Source: Desulfobulbus sp. (lineage in GTDB: Bacteria > Desulfobacterota > Desulfobulbia > Desulfobulbales > Desulfobulbaceae). From it: a stretch of 15,754 nt of DNA. The notes under the pieces were generated by a model that was not told the origin of the DNA, ran no database searches, and was given only the letters and a program-made list of their open reading frames with translations. A program made the position numbers and the translations under genes. The stretch is taken from the NCBI GenBank assembly GCA_011051825.1, contig DRKH01000013.1, positions 1-15,754 on the forward strand, given 5' to 3'. Positions 14,959 to 15,754 of the stretch are shown here, piece after piece. How positions within the stretch are numbered: position 1 is the stretch's first letter; each line of letters begins with the position of its first letter.

Positions 14959-15754
14959 GTATCTGGATCGGAGAGAACACCCGCCTTGTGGTCCAGGGGA
15001 TGACCGGCAGGGAAGGGCTTTTTCATACCCGTCAGTGCGTTGAATATGGAACAACCGTTGTCGCCGGAGTCACGCCGGGTAAGGGCGGGCAGCAGGTCGA
15101 TGGTATACCGGTTTTTAACACGGTTCGCGAGGCAGTGACGGAAACCGGGGCCAATGCGTCGATGATCTTTGTCCCGCCGGCCTTTGCCGCTGATGCCGTT
15201 CTTGAAGCGGTTGACGGTGGTGTCGGTCTGATTGTCTGTATTACCGAGGGGATCCCGGCCCACGACATGCTGCGGGTGAAAACTGCGTTGCAGATGAGTT
15301 CCTGCCGTCTGATCGGGCCCAACTGTCCCGGTATTATCTCACCCGGCAAGGCCAAGGTCGGAATAATGCCCGGTCCCATCCATATGCCCGGCTCCATCGG
15401 GGTGATTTCCCGGTCCGGAACCCTGACCTATGAGGTGGTCCATCAGCTCAGCACTCAGGGGCTTGGTCAGTCCACCTGTATCGGGATCGGCGGTGATCCG
15501 GTGGTGGGGACCAGTTTCATCGACTGCCTGCAGGCTTTTGCCGAAGATAACCAGACCACCGGTCTGGTTATGGTCGGCGAGATCGGCGGCAGGGCCGAGG
15601 AAGAGGCGGCCGAATGCATCCGGGACAATCTGGATATTCCGGTCGTCGGTTTTATTGCCGGGCTGACCGCTCCGCCCGGCAGGCGGATGGGCCATGCCGG
15701 TGCCATTGTCAGCGGTTCCTCCGGTACGGCGCTCTCAAAGATTCAGACCATGCG
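14955..15754 (+). CDS. sucD: Succinate-CoA ligase, alpha subunit (3' truncated by window)
   Basis: The first 266 residues of the alpha subunit, starting MSIWIGENTRLVVQGMTG. It shows the CoA-binding Rossmann segment (QGMTGREGLFH, VAGVTPGKGGQ), RLIGPNCPGIISPG, ISRSGTLTYE and GIGGDPVVGTSFID. GRRMGHAGAI contains H247, the likely phosphohistidine of the reaction. Family members have about 290-300 residues, so roughly 25-30 are missing past the window edge. It starts inside the end of sucC (ATGA overlap), so the two are translationally coupled. Confidence 0.95.
   Translation, partial: MSIWIGENTRLVVQGMTGREGLFHTRQCVEYGTTVVAGVTPGKGGQQVDGIPVFNTVREAVTETGANASMIFVPPAFAADAVLEAVDGGVGLIVCITEGIPAHDMLRVKTALQMSSCRLIGPNCPGIISPGKAKVGIMPGPIHMPGSIGVISRSGTLTYEVVHQLSTQGLGQSTCIGIGGDPVVGTSFIDCLQAFAEDNQTTGLVMVGEIGGRAEEEAAECIRDNLDIPVVGFIAGLTAPPGRRMGHAGAIVSGSSGTALSKIQTM

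Noticed and set aside
14544..15263. 239-codon minus-strand frame across sucC/sucD
   Set aside because: It is antisense to two firmly identified genes.

Overview
The window looks like chromosomal DNA of an anaerobic Desulfobacterota-type bacterium, possibly Desulfobulbales-like. This is inference from gene content only: a selenocysteine formate dehydrogenase with HydB/HydG (AsrA/AsrB)-type electron-transfer subunits, a RACo-like corrinoid-activation protein, and a propionyl-CoA synthetase next to succinyl-CoA ligase. No rRNA, tRNA, CRISPR array, transposase, integrase or reverse transcriptase was found.

Layout. Positions 1-145 hold a repeat that recurs almost perfectly, inverted, at 10496-10640. 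Positions 146-836 have no convincing gene but contain a structured stretch near 595-731. A minus-strand block follows. Read in transcription order it is fdhA with an in-frame UGA (10328-8286), a HydB/AsrA-like iron-sulfur subunit (8293-7190), a HydG/AsrB-like FAD/NAD(P)/[2Fe-2S] subunit (7200-6322), a possible 11-codon leader, and a RACo-like ferredoxin-ASKHA protein (6249-4255). After a 392-bp gap with crossed inverted repeats comes a second minus-strand pair of exported proteins, DUF1800-like (3862-2132) and Tat-exported DUF1501 (2132-837). The right-hand 145-bp copy sits inside a larger nested palindrome (about 10407-10771). Beyond it are a small secretin-like exported protein (minus), then prpE, sucC and the start of sucD (plus; sucD is cut by the window end).

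Function. The overlapping fdhA-hydB-hydG genes should form a cytoplasmic formate dehydrogenase that passes electrons through Fe-S clusters and FAD to a pyridine nucleotide, or works in reverse as a CO2 reductase. The adjacent RACo-like protein suggests a link between this redox module and reactivation of a corrinoid protein encoded elsewhere. PrpE plus SucCD fits propionate activation and the succinate/methylmalonyl-CoA route. DUF1501/DUF1800 is a known but uncharacterised exported pair.

The most unusual content is non-coding. A 15-bp motif, AGGGATAnCATCGCT, occurs seven times and forms the ends of three roughly 100-bp inverted-repeat elements. Two of these lie in the near-identical 145-bp copies that bracket the whole minus-strand gene block. 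The third lies between prpE and sucC and ends 11 bp before the sucC start codon.
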